In this document: piece by piece, positions 9,851 through 18,198 of the stretch
Layout of the letters: each line of letters starts with the position of its first letter
How positions within the stretch are numbered: position 1 is the stretch's first letter
Assembly: GCA_963786155.1 (NCBI GenBank)
Contig: CAWAXW010000006.1
Span: 1 to 64,000 of the forward strand
DNA from: CAWAXW01 sp963786155
GTDB lineage: Bacteria; Actinomycetota; CADDZG01; WHSQ01
DNA: 64,000 bases
Reading direction: 5' to 3'
Notes under the pieces: model-generated
The model's database searches: none
What the model saw: the letters and a program-made list of their open reading frames with translations, nothing else
Told to the model about the DNA's origin: nothing
Translations under genes and position numbers: made by a program

Positions 9851-10648
9851 CGTCCGACCGCCTCGTACTGGCGCAGCCAGCCGCCAGAGCACCATCGCCA
9901 GCGCCCAGAGCACCACGATCCAGCCGAGCTGGAGCAGCGATGCCGAACCAGGGTCGGCGCCGTCGCTCTTGCCGAGCAGGATCGCCAGCGGGACGCTGTA
10001 GATCGCCTGGATCGGCAGCAAGCTGGCGACCGTCTGGAGCCAGTCCGGCAGCAGCGCGATCGGGATCAGCATGCCGCCCAGGACGTCGCCACGACCTCGT
10101 ACAGCGTCACGATGCCGACGATGTCGTTGGTCCAGAAGCTGGTGCAGCCGAGGCACAGCTTCAGGAAGAAGCAGACGCACCGTACGCGAGCACGCACGCT
10201 CGACGCCGAGCAGCGGCAGGCGCTCCAGCGGCACGCTGCAGGCTGCCAGCTCCGGTCCGAACCAGAGCAGGCAGCCGAGCACCACCGGGACCGAGAGCAG
10301 CGTTGCGGAACATCTTCCAGCCGAGCGAGTCGACGAACCAGTACGCCCAGATGTTGAACGGCCGGACCAGATGATTCGAGAGCTCACCCTGCCGGATCTG
10401 GAGATCGATGCCGTGCTCGATGTGGACCGTGATCAGCGTCCGCAGGATCATCACGCCGACCGTGTACGCCAGCATCTCGGCCAGCGAGAAGCCGGCGACC
10501 GTCGTCTGATCCTGGTACGCCGCCAGCCAGACGGCCGCCATCATCAGCGGCGGCACGACCTCGTACAGGAACCAGATCGCCGACTCGACCCGGTACTGGG
10601 TGCGCGTCCTGGAGCGAGATCCGGAACAGCGTCAGCGTAGAGCCGCAT
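9847..10648 (-). CDS. ABC-2 type exporter permease, copy 2, frameshifted
   Basis: ATG 10648 overlaps the stop of copy 1 as TGATG. Segments are LTLFRISLQDA, QYRVESAIWFLYEVVPPLMM, AVWLAAYQDQTTVAGFSLAE, MLAYTVGVMILRTLITVHIE, SNHLVRPFNIWAYWFVDSLG, ALLPDWLQTVASLLPIQAIY and LGWIVVLWALAMVLWRL, ending near 9847. It is COG4587-like with about six helices. The cytoplasmic loop EHGIDLQIRQGELSNHLVRP is typical of the family. It is highly similar to the neighbouring copy at both protein and DNA level, so the pair arose by tandem duplication and may form a heteromeric channel. Several indels are present. Confidence 0.65.
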
Positions 10649-11452
10649 CAGCCGCCCACCGACTCGTACTGGCGCAGGCCGGCCCGCCAGAGCACCATCG
10701 CCAGCGCCCAGAGCACGACGATCCAGCCGAGCTGCAGACGCGATGCCCGACCAGGGGTCGGCGCCCTCGCTCTTGCCCGAGCAGGATCGCCAGCGGCACG
10801 CTGTAGATCGCCTGGATCGGGAGCAGCCGCGCGACGGTCTGGAGCCAGTCCGGCAGCAGCGCGATCGGGATCAGGATGCCGCCCAGCACGCTCGCGACGA
10901 CCTCGTAGAGCGTGGTGATGCCCATGATGTCGTTCGTCCAGAAGCCGATGAACCCGATGCAGAGCTTCAGGAAGAAGCAGACGACGTACGCCAGCACCAC
11001 GCTGACGGCGAGCAGCCGGCAGCCGTTCCAGCGGGACGCTGCATGCTCGCCCAGCTCCGGCCCGAGCCAGTAGAGGCAGCCGAGCAGGACCGGCACCGCG
11101 AACAGCAGCCGGACGAACCTCCAGGCGATCGCGTCGGCGAACAGGAACGCCCAGTAGTTGAACGGGCGGATCAACTGCGTCGAGAGCAGCCCCTGGCGGA
11201 TCTCGTGGTCGAGCGCCCACTCGACGTGGAGCGTCACGGTCGCCGCGCAGCACCATCACGCCGATCGTGTAGGCCAGCATCTCGCCGAGCGCGTAGCCGG
11301 CGACCGTCGCCTGCTCCTGGTAGACCGCCAGCCAGACGAACGCCATCATGATCGGCGGCAGCATCTCGTACAGGAAGTAGATCGCCGACTCGACCCGGTA
11401 CTGGATCGCGTCCGCGATCGAGAGGCGGATCATCGTGAGCGTACAGCCTCAC
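10648..11452 (-). CDS. ABC-2 type exporter permease, copy 1, frameshifted
   Basis: Probable GTG start at 11452 overlapping the ATPase stop (GTGA), reading VRLYA and then, after a missing base, LTMIRLSIADAIQYRVES. Later parts are FLYEMLPPIMMAFVWLAVYQ, YALGEMLAYTIGVMVLR, LLSTQLIRPFNYWAFLFADA, FFLKLCIGFIGFWTNDIMGI, PDWLQTVARLLPIQAIYSVP and the ending LRQYESVGG before TGA at 10648-10650. This is a COG4587-like membrane subunit. Coupling to the ATPase by a 4-bp overlap indicates one transporter. Two or three frame jumps interrupt the reading. Confidence 0.7.
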
Positions 11453-12606
11453 CGGCCGCCGTCTCCCTCTCCCTCTGGGAGACGGGCCGGAGGTGAGGGC
11501 TTCGCGCTGCGGAGCTGGGGGGAGGGGTCGGGCTCCTCGTCCCGAAGCTTGCCGCTGAACAGGCTCCGGATCACGTCCTCGACGTCCGGCTCCTGGATCG
11601 CCAGGTCGCGCACCTGGAGCGCGCCCAGCAGCCGCGCCGCCGTCGCCGAGACCTGCTCGCGCGGCACCCGCAGCGAGACCCTGGTCGGCTCCCAGGCCAC
11701 GACCTCGCCGTACTCGGCCAGCGCCTCGCGCGTGACCGGCGCGTCCAGGTCGAGCGTCAGCAGCTTCGTCGTCGCCGAAGCGCCGGACCAGCTCGCGCAG
11801 CGCGCCGTCGAAGATCAGCCGCCCCTGGTCGATCACCACGACGCGCTCGCACAGCGCCTTCACGTCGTCCATGTAGTGGCTGGTCAGCAGGATCGTCGCC
11901 TGGTGCTCGCGCTGGTACGCCGCCGATGAACTCGCGGATCTTCTGCTGCATCACCACGTCGAGCCCGATCGTCGGCTCGTCCAGGAACAGCACGTCCGGC
12001 TGGTGCAGCAGCGCCGCCGCCAGCTCGCACTTCATCCGCTCGCCCAGCGAGAGCTTGCGGACCTGGACGTCCAGCAGCGGCCCGAGCTCCAGCAGGTCGG
12101 CCAGCTCGTCGAGGGTGCGCTCGGTACTCGGCGTCCGAGACGCCGTAGATCTCCTTGTTCAGCAGGAACGACTCCGAGGCCGGCAGATCCCACCAGAGCT
12201 GGTTCTTCTGGCCCAGCACCAGCGCGAACCGTCGCTGGAACGCGCCGCTCGCGCTTGAACGGCTCGTGCCCGAGCACGCGGACCTGCCCGCCGGTCGGCT
12301 CGAGCAGGCCGGCCATCATCTTCAGCGTCGTCGTCTTGCCGGCGCCGTTCGGCCCCAGGAAGCCGACCAGCTCGCCGCGCCGGATCGTGACGTTGACGTC
12401 GTCGACGGCGCGGACCTCGGTGTAGGTGCGCTGGAACGACGGCGCGCGAGCGAGGCCAGCAGGCCCGGCGGCTTCTTCTGGACCCGGTATATCTTGGTCA
12501 GGTGCTCGGCGACGATCGTCACGTCAGCGCTCTGAGTTGACGCGGAAGCGCCAGCGCGCTCGGACGGGCTCGAGGCGGTCAGGTGATCGGGGGCACGGGC
12601 GGACAT
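11449..12606 (-). CDS. ABC transporter ATP-binding protein (ABC-2 exporter), frameshifted
   Basis: ATG 12606 gives MSARAPDHLTASSPSERAGA, then VTIVAEHLTKIYRVQKKPPG. After a frame jump near 12390 the Walker A reads LGPNGAGKTTTLKMMAGLLE. A family-typical insert follows (ALVLGQKNQLWWDLPASESF), then the signature LSLGERMKCELAAALLHQPD, Walker B VLFLDEPTIGLD, the H-loop LTSHYMDDVKALCER, and a C-terminal extension ending SLFSGKLRDEEPDP. The KNQLWWDLPA motif is characteristic of COG4586 exporters. Further jumps lie near 12240, 11925 and 11765. It is first in an operon with three permeases. Substrate unknown. Confidence 0.75.
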
Positions 12607-12617
12607 GGTGCCGTCCT

Positions 12618-12863
12618 TCAGGAAGCGGGACGCGGGGCGACCGGGTCAGGCGCCGAAGGCGCCAGGCCGGCCCCATCGCGCGAGGCCGAGTTGACGAGAA
12701 CAGGTCGGGTGTCCATGGCGAACGCGAGCAACGCCGCCGTCAGCGCCACCCCGACCCCGACGATGATGACCGGCGGGTAGCCGCCGAGCAGCTCGTAGCC
12801 CCGCCCGGCCAGGTACGAGCCGAACGCGGCGCCGGTCTGGTGCGCGACGGCCAGCAGGCCCCC
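12618..12863 (-). pseudogene. C-terminal fragment of an MFS transporter
   Basis: An uninterrupted minus-strand frame ends at TGA 12618-12620 and reads GLLAVAHQTGAAFGSYLAGR, GYELLGGYPPVIIVGVGVAL and TAALLAFAMDTRPVLVN. This matches the last two helices of 12-helix MFS exporters (the helix with H-Q-x-G-A, then a final hydrophobic helix). The upstream part of the gene is absent: at about 12863 the sequence switches within a C-run to a glycosyltransferase in another frame. A downstream ABC ATPase follows on the same strand. Confidence 0.6.
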
Positions 12864-12868
12864 CCGTC
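12862..12868. other. Probable junction between two unrelated sequences
   Basis: Seven C in a row mark the point where an MFS gene fragment (left) and a GT2 gene fragment (right) both stop making sense. Base composition and frameshift density change sharply here: very high GC with dense indels to the left, lower GC and mostly intact genes to the right. Either a chimeric assembly join or a recombination breakpoint fits. Confidence 0.6.
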
Positions 12869-13335
12869 ATGAAGGGCTTCTCCAAAAGCAATGTGCGTTC
12901 GAGGGCGATGTCTCCCGGTGCTGGTCGCATTTCGCCGATGAAGCGAGAGTGCTGATCGATGAGGTGCAGGCCCGAGTAGATCATTGCGAGATCCGGTTGC
13001 AGGGTTAGTTTTCGTATCTGCCTTTCGAGCTTTTTTGGTAACCAGACATCGTCTGCATCGAGGAATCCGATGTAGTCGCCTTTGGCGGCTTCGATCCCGA
13101 TGTTCCTGGCGTGAGCAACGCCTTGGTTCTTTGTGCGTATTAGCCGTACTCGGTCGGCGAACGAACCTATGGCGCTTCCTGTCCCGTCTCGAGATCCATC
13201 ATCTACGACTATGCATTCGAAGATGGGTGCCGATTGCATCAGGACGCTCTTTATGGCGGCGCTAACGAATTCCTCGGCGTTGTAAGCGGGAATCACCGCC
13301 GTGATTCGGGGCGATATCCGATATCCTGAGGACAT
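12869..13335 (-). CDS. Glycosyltransferase family 2, 3'-truncated
   Basis: ATG 13335 (an in-frame GTG sits at 13338) overlaps the stop of the upstream methyltransferase. The GT-A core is clear: ITAVIPAYNAEEFVSAAIKS, ECIVVDDGSRDGTGSAI, NQGVAHARNIGIEAAKGDYI, and GFLDADDVWLPKKLERQI with the DxD metal/nucleotide motif. After LLLEKPFM, at about residue 156, the protein leaves the family and enters the C-run junction, so the catalytic base region and C-terminus are missing. The intact gene would transfer a sugar from a nucleotide sugar to the polysaccharide repeat unit. Confidence 0.8.
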
Positions 13336-14061
13336 CACGTTTTACAGAGCGCCATGATTGCGTGTGCTCCTTCGATCGCTCCCTCTTCGAATATGAAGTC
13401 GAACTCCCCTGGATAGGTGCTCCGGCCTCGCGTTAGTCGAGCACCTGCGTCTCGCAGGGCGAATGGAATGGCTGCGTCGATTGATTTACGGGTTAACGTT
13501 CTGGGAGATTCCTTCTGCTGGTCTGCGAACGGCGAATTTGAGAACCGAGGATGAACTCTTTGACCCATCAGCCGCGCACCACTGAAGTCGTGTTGCAACA
13601 GTGCGGCAAAAGAGTGAACTGTATAGCGTCGGGTGATTCCTGGGCAGGCACAATCGAACATAGGAGCGACCGCATCATTGCGGCAGGACACAATCAGCAT
13701 GCCCCCATCTATGAGGAACGCGGCGTAGCTCTCGCAGGATCGAACCGTCCTCGTTAGGGCCCCCAATCGTGTCAAAGGCTGTGACGACCTCGACCGAATG
13801 ATCAGACAACGGAAGATGGGCTGGGCTTGACTGGACGGTGAAGGTATCGACCGATCCGGAGCGGGGAGAGCGCGCGTTGGCTCCCATATCGATGACGCAC
13901 TCCGCACCGACCCGTTCCAAGATCGAATCGCTCCAGTCGGCGCCACACGAGACGTCGAGCACGCGCTTTCCAATGACCTCTCTCGCTGCAAAGTAGTAGC
14001 GACTTCGGCGTTCTCCCCAGCAAGGGGAACGAGGGTCCGATCCCCGAAGTAACGGGCTCAA
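13335..14061 (-). CDS. Class I SAM-dependent methyltransferase with one frameshift
   Basis: TTG 14061 begins MSPLLRGSDPRSP, then RSRYYFAAREVIGKRVLDVS with a SAM-binding motif I variant (LDVSCGADWS), ECVIDMGANA, and PLSDHSVEVVTAFDTIGG. One surplus T near 13732 breaks the frame. Removing it reads ELRRVLIDGGMLIVSCRN and continues to FDFIFEEGAIEGAHAIMALC and a TGA stop at 13335-13337. The gene is a divergent paralog of the methyltransferase at 17434 (same order, same DxFLFDE-type ending). The GxG of motif I is weakened (SCGAD), so activity may be altered even after correction. Likely target: a sugar of the surface glycan. Confidence 0.7.
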
Positions 14062-14067
14062 ACGACC

Positions 14068-15192
14068 TCAATCCTCTCTGCGGAGCCGGTTGAATTCGAG
14101 CCAGCATGCCTTCCATCGGTCGGCCATCGATGCAAGCGTAAAGTGAGTTTCATACCGCCGCCGTCCCTCGTCACCCATTCGCAGGCGTCTACTTGGGGAG
14201 CTCATCAGGGCGCTGATTGCTCCAGCCAAGAGCTGTGGATTTCCCGGCTCAACGAGAAGTCCCGTTAACCCATCCTCGATGACCTGTGGGAGCCCTCCAA
14301 CTCGAGATGCGACCACGGCACGACCTGCGGCCATGGCTTCGGCTGCCACCAAACCAAAGGCTTCTCGTTGGCTCGGCAAGGCAATCAGATCCGCGAGGGC
14401 ATACCAAGGAGCAACGTCGTTCTGATGACCGACGAAGTGCGTTCTGAAACTGGAATATGTTGAGGCTTGGTGACGTAGGCGTTCCGTTTCAGGACCGTCA
14501 CCGACGATAACCAGGTGGTGAGCGCCTTTTTCCGATCGAGCCACGGATGACATCGCTGTGAGTAGAACTGGTAGGCCTTTTTCCGGGCGAAGCCGAGCCA
14601 CAGAGCAGATCACTCGGTCCCCGGGGTCGATCCCAAGCTCAATCCTTAGCCGGGACAACTCACCTCGACTGACGCGGCGGATGTCTGGGACGCCATTGGC
14701 AACGACGCGGATGCGGTTTGGAGGCGTTCGGTCGTCTATATGAGCGGCTTTGGCCACAGCCTCGGACGCACCCATAGTGAAGTGACTGGCGATGCCGGCC
14801 ATGCGGCTCACGAGTCTGAGTCGCTTCCCTCCCTCAGTATGTCCTCGGAAGTAGACACTCGAGGCTCTCGGCACGGTGCGCGCCACCATTCCAGAGATCA
14901 TGGCAGGCAAGGCTTCATGGGCGTGGATCAAGTCGAAGCGGCTCCGTGAGAAGAGAGTGCGCAGCCGATAAATCGCGAGGAGTAACTGCGAATGGCTGGT
15001 TATACCTAATGAGTAATGCTCGAGTCCCTGATTCTCCAAAGCGTCATGCAGCTCATCGGGTGGCCTCATCGTTGCCAGGGCGACGTCAAGATCAGATGCC
15101 TGCAATAGTGGTAGGAGGGCGGAGAATCGCCGCACCACGACTGCGCGCGCGGATTTGTTGTTTGTCTGGTCGATCAGTATCAGCACTCGCAC
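14068..15192 (-). CDS. Glycosyltransferase family 4
   Basis: An intact 374-residue GT-B enzyme. The N-terminal domain begins MRVLILIDQTNNKSARAVVV and carries LIHAHEALPAMISGMVAR (acceptor side). The C-terminal domain has VICSVARLRPEKGLPVLLTA, HLVIVGDGPETERLRHQAS, and ALPSQREAFGLVAAEAMAAG containing the retaining GT4 E-x7-E motif, then VGGLPQVIEDGLTGLLVEPG. It lies on the minus strand between a Wzx flippase and the methyltransferase, in one run of co-directed genes. Donor and linkage cannot be read from the sequence. Confidence 0.9.
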   Translation of the reverse strand: MRVLILIDQTNNKSARAVVVRRFSALLPLLQASDLDVALATMRPPDELHDALENQGLEHYSLGITSHSQLLLAIYRLRTLFSRSRFDLIHAHEALPAMISGMVARTVPRASSVYFRGHTEGGKRLRLVSRMAGIASHFTMGASEAVAKAAHIDDRTPPNRIRVVANGVPDIRRVSRGELSRLRIELGIDPGDRVICSVARLRPEKGLPVLLTAMSSVARSEKGAHHLVIVGDGPETERLRHQASTYSSFRTHFVGHQNDVAPWYALADLIALPSQREAFGLVAAEAMAAGRAVVASRVGGLPQVIEDGLTGLLVEPGNPQLLAGAISALMSSPSRRLRMGDEGRRRYETHFTLASMADRWKACWLEFNRLRRED

Positions 15193-15233
15193 TTACCAGG
15201 CGATGGGAAGGGCGACTGCGGACTGGCTTGTAA

Positions 15234-16625
15234 TCAAGGGCGCACGCGTTTGATCGTCCGCCAGAACTCTTGGGGAGAGCTCATTACGAGTCGCACGTCA
15301 TCGGTCCTTGGCAGCAAGCTCGTCATCTTCCACGGTCTGTCAACGTCGCGACGAGTGAGGAAGAGACAAAGTCCCAGGCCGAGCGCAGAACCAAATGCCG
15401 AGGCGAGAGCGGCTCCTATGAGATCAAACGCCGGGATGAGCGCAAAGTCGAGGATCAGCATCGTGACCGTACTCGCCAGGAAGCTAAGCAGCAGAATCCT
15501 TGTTCGTCCGCGTGCTGCGGCGGAACGAGCAAGGAGCCATTGGGCACTCCAGAGGACTCCTCCGCCCACGAGGATCAGGGCGGGAGCCGTAGCATCCTTG
15601 AACGAATTTCCGAATAGAGGCACGGTGGCCAAGGGAATGATCAACATGAGCGCCACAGCGCCCAGCCCAGCGGCCGCAAGGCCCACGCGGGAGATTGTCG
15701 CAGTGAGTTGAGGAACGTCCGAAGGGTCTGCGTTGGCCAATCTTGGGAAAGAAGCTACCGATAGCGCGAAAGGCCCGTACATTACGAGTTGACCCAACAC
15801 CAGGGCAACGCTGTATATGCCTGCAGCTGCTTCCCCCGCCAGTGCATACACGACCAACAGATCGATGCGCTGACTCATAGCAATCAGAACGTTTGAACTT
15901 TCAAGCACAACGCCGTACCTGGAGGCCTTGCGCAGAAATTCCAGCGATGGCTTGGGGCGCAAACGAACAGCAAGACGGCGTAACCGCGAGGTCAGAAGAA
16001 CCAGGCTTATCGCGCTTGCCAACAAACCGGCCAACACGCCGCCCGCCACATCAAGGGGGAGAACAACCACGAAGACGATGACTCCAACGGCCCCAACCGC
16101 GGAGCTCAACGTGGACACAAAGCTGGTGAACAGTATCCGTTCCTGAGAATTGATAATTGCGGTCAGGACATAAGCACATGTCGAGATAGGGAGCATGATG
16201 GCCGCCAGGATTACGGCTCCAACTATCGCCGACCAGTCTGCCGCCCAGCCGATCGCGAATATTGCGCAGATTCCGGCTGGAACGGTGAGGAAGACGATTC
16301 CGAGCGCCGAGGAGACGGCTCTCTCCAATGTAGCCATTCGCTTCCCAATCAGGATGATTGAGGCGTCTCCCAGACCTAACGAGCACGCGTAAGTCAAGAG
16401 GACGGTCGCGAACAGAAGAGAAGACAGCGTTCCCTTGTTAGCAGGTCCTAGCCAACGGGCGGTAAGGATTGCAGATGTGGTGCCGAACGCGAGGGCCACG
16501 ACGTTTGCTGCAAGTCGGGCAACCGAATTACTGGCGAGCGACGGTCGGAATAGATCTAGCCCGCCGTCCTCTGCTTCAATGCCTGTGTCCGCCGGCGAGT
16601 GTGGATGGCTTTGCGAATTCTCCAT
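15234..16625 (-). CDS. wzx: Wzx-type polysaccharide flippase (MOP superfamily)
   Basis: 463 residues with about 12 to 14 hydrophobic helices and short loops, beginning VARLAANVVALAFGTTSAIL, the usual first Wzx helix. Mid-protein SQRIDLLVVYALAGEAAAGI resembles the conserved flippase segment in which the protein is described as a non-parental carrier, and LVMYGPFALSVASFPRLANA follows. Wzx proteins flip undecaprenyl-diphosphate-linked repeat units across the membrane. Start ATG 16625. It is divergent from the TylF-like gene at 16697 with a 71-bp shared promoter gap. Its presence beside an ABC exporter (Wzm/Wzt) in the same locus is noteworthy. Confidence 0.85.
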   Translation of the reverse strand: MENSQSHPHSPADTGIEAEDGGLDLFRPSLASNSVARLAANVVALAFGTTSAILTARWLGPANKGTLSSLLFATVLLTYACSLGLGDASIILIGKRMATLERAVSSALGIVFLTVPAGICAIFAIGWAADWSAIVGAVILAAIMLPISTCAYVLTAIINSQERILFTSFVSTLSSAVGAVGVIVFVVVLPLDVAGGVLAGLLASAISLVLLTSRLRRLAVRLRPKPSLEFLRKASRYGVVLESSNVLIAMSQRIDLLVVYALAGEAAAGIYSVALVLGQLVMYGPFALSVASFPRLANADPSDVPQLTATISRVGLAAAGLGAVALMLIIPLATVPLFGNSFKDATAPALILVGGGVLWSAQWLLARSAAARGRTRILLLSFLASTVTMLILDFALIPAFDLIGAALASAFGSALGLGLCLFLTRRDVDRPWKMTSLLPRTDDVRLVMSSPQEFWRTIKRVRP

Positions 16626-16696
16626 TCAGCTTGAGCGTACTCTCAGGAAGTAGAGGTGCCGGCGAGGAATGTTAGTGGTCTGGTTAAGCTCTTATC

Positions 16697-17431
16697 GTGC
16701 TTAAGAATGGCGTCAAGACACTGATGGATCGTCTTGGGTACCGACTCGTCTACTCACCTACCGACATGGATGAGGAGTTCGTTACCCTTCAAGAGCACTG
16801 GGGTTCAAACACTATGGTGAGCTTGGAGGGTCAGTACGGTGTTTTCAAAGCGGTCGAGTATCTTGCTCGCCGTGATCTCCCTGGAGCCGTCGTCGAGTGT
16901 GGCGTCTGGCGCGGAGGGATAGCTCAGCTCTGCGCTCTCAAGTTGATCCAAGAGGGTGATGTGTCGAGGGAGTTCTTTCTGTACGACACATTTGCGGGCA
17001 TGCCAGAGCCAACCGATCGAGATATCCACGGACGAGGCGGTTGGAGCGCGCGGGACCGGTGGGTGCGTTCTCAGACCGAATCGCACAATAGATGGATCTA
17101 CGCACCGTTAGATGCTGCCCAACGCGTTATCGAGTCCACCGGCTATCCCGCTGAGAAGATCCATTTTCTAAAGGGTTTGGTGGAAGAGACGATTCCGGAG
17201 ACGGTACCGGAGGAGATTGCGTTCCTCCATCTCGACACCGATTGGTACGCGTCAACAAAGCATGAGCTCGAGCATCTTTGGCCTCGTGTGGTGCCGGGAG
17301 GGGTACTGATTATCGATGACTACGGAGGTTGGGAAGGAGCCAGACAGGCTGTGGACGAATATTTCGGGGCGAATCCTATCCTCCTTTCGCGCCTTGACTG
17401 GTCTGTGCGGATGGCAATCAAGGCCAGCTGA
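16697..17431 (+). CDS. TylF/MycF-like macrocin O-methyltransferase family protein
   Basis: 244 residues from GTG 16697. Motifs: GAVVECGVWRGGIAQLCAL (SAM motif I of the family), EFFLYDTFAGMPEPTDRDIH, KIHFLKGLVEETIPE, and the paired metal-binding segments AFLHLDTDWYASTKHELEHL and GGVLIIDDYGGWEGARQAVD. TylF/MycF enzymes are Mg-dependent sugar O-methyltransferases, also common in O-antigen loci. Here it most likely methylates a hexose or deoxyhexose hydroxyl of the repeat unit or its nucleotide sugar. The next methyltransferase starts 3 bases after its stop, so the two are co-transcribed. Confidence 0.88.
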   Translation: MLKNGVKTLMDRLGYRLVYSPTDMDEEFVTLQEHWGSNTMVSLEGQYGVFKAVEYLARRDLPGAVVECGVWRGGIAQLCALKLIQEGDVSREFFLYDTFAGMPEPTDRDIHGRGGWSARDRWVRSQTESHNRWIYAPLDAAQRVIESTGYPAEKIHFLKGLVEETIPETVPEEIAFLHLDTDWYASTKHELEHLWPRVVPGGVLIIDDYGGWEGARQAVDEYFGANPILLSRLDWSVRMAIKAS

Positions 17432-17433
17432 CG

Positions 17434-18198
17434 GTGGGAGCATCGGCTCGCGAGCGCGCAGACATGCGTTGCGGGAGGCCGTGGTTGGGCGAGCATAGGG
17501 CCCGGTATCGGTTCGTTGCAGAGCTCGCGACTTCGAAATGCATTCTGGATGTCGGGTGCGGGGACGGCTATGGAAGCCTCATGATGGCCGCAGCAGGGGC
17601 CGAGTTCGTTATCGGTCTAGACAGTTCGCCCGGCGCTCTTGCCGTGTCGTCCTACTCGCGTCGCGTTGCCTACTGCCGAGCCGACGCGACGCAGCTCCCC
17701 TTGCCTGCGTCATCCATGGATCTTGTCACATGTTTCGAAACGATCGAACATGTCGCGAAGCCCGAGCTTCTTCTCCGAGAGGCAGCACGTGTCTTGAGGT
17801 CGGATGGCTCAGTAGTTGTCTCAACCCCTAATGCCTTGCGAACGCAGCCTCGTCACGGAGTTCCTCGTAATCCGTACCACGTCCGTGAGTTTGTGCCAGA
17901 AGAATTCGTCGAGTTGCTAGAGTCCGTTTTCGATGGCGTGCAGGTCCTCGGTCAGAGAGTCGATCCGCAGTTCGGCCGATCCGCTTTCTTTGATTTGCCG
18001 GCCCGGCCGGCTCGACTATGGGATCGTGTCCGACTGACGGGGGCCAAGCTGCGTGCCCGCCTGCCGATGTCGGCAGCACGTCTTGTGTCCGTTACATCCC
18101 AGGGTCGACTTCGTTTTCCCGATGAAAGTGAATTCCTCTTCGATGAGGTCGCGATCTCAGACGCTCACGTTCTGGTCGGAATTTGTTGCATGGATTGA
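17434..18198 (+). CDS. Class I SAM-dependent methyltransferase
   Basis: GTG 17434 or ATG 17464 could be the start; the second gives MRCGRPWLGEHRARYRFVAE. Motifs are CILDVGCGDGYGSLMMAAAG (SAM-binding motif I), FVIGLDSSPGA (acidic ribose contact), ATQLPLPASSMDLVTCFETI, and ARVLRSDGSVVVSTPN. The layout is a UbiE/COQ5-like core with a C-terminal domain ending ESEFLFDEVAISDAHVLVGI. It is a paralog of the frameshifted gene at 13335. The last 42 bases overlap the 3' end of the convergent membrane protein gene. Confidence 0.85.
   Translation: MGASARERADMRCGRPWLGEHRARYRFVAELATSKCILDVGCGDGYGSLMMAAAGAEFVIGLDSSPGALAVSSYSRRVAYCRADATQLPLPASSMDLVTCFETIEHVAKPELLLREAARVLRSDGSVVVSTPNALRTQPRHGVPRNPYHVREFVPEEFVELLESVFDGVQVLGQRVDPQFGRSAFFDLPARPARLWDRVRLTGAKLRARLPMSAARLVSVTSQGRLRFPDESEFLFDEVAISDAHVLVGICCMD

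Larger units (their letters stand above)
9847..11452 (-). repeat. Tandem duplication of an ABC-2 permease gene (about 800 bp x 2)
   Basis: The two permease genes align end to end. Around 9975-10085 and 10785-10895 the DNA is nearly the same over about 110 bases, differing by roughly one base in ten by eye. The encoded segment LPIQAIYSVPLAILLG is identical in both. The N-terminal halves are more diverged, so the duplication is not a simple assembly echo. Confidence 0.6.
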
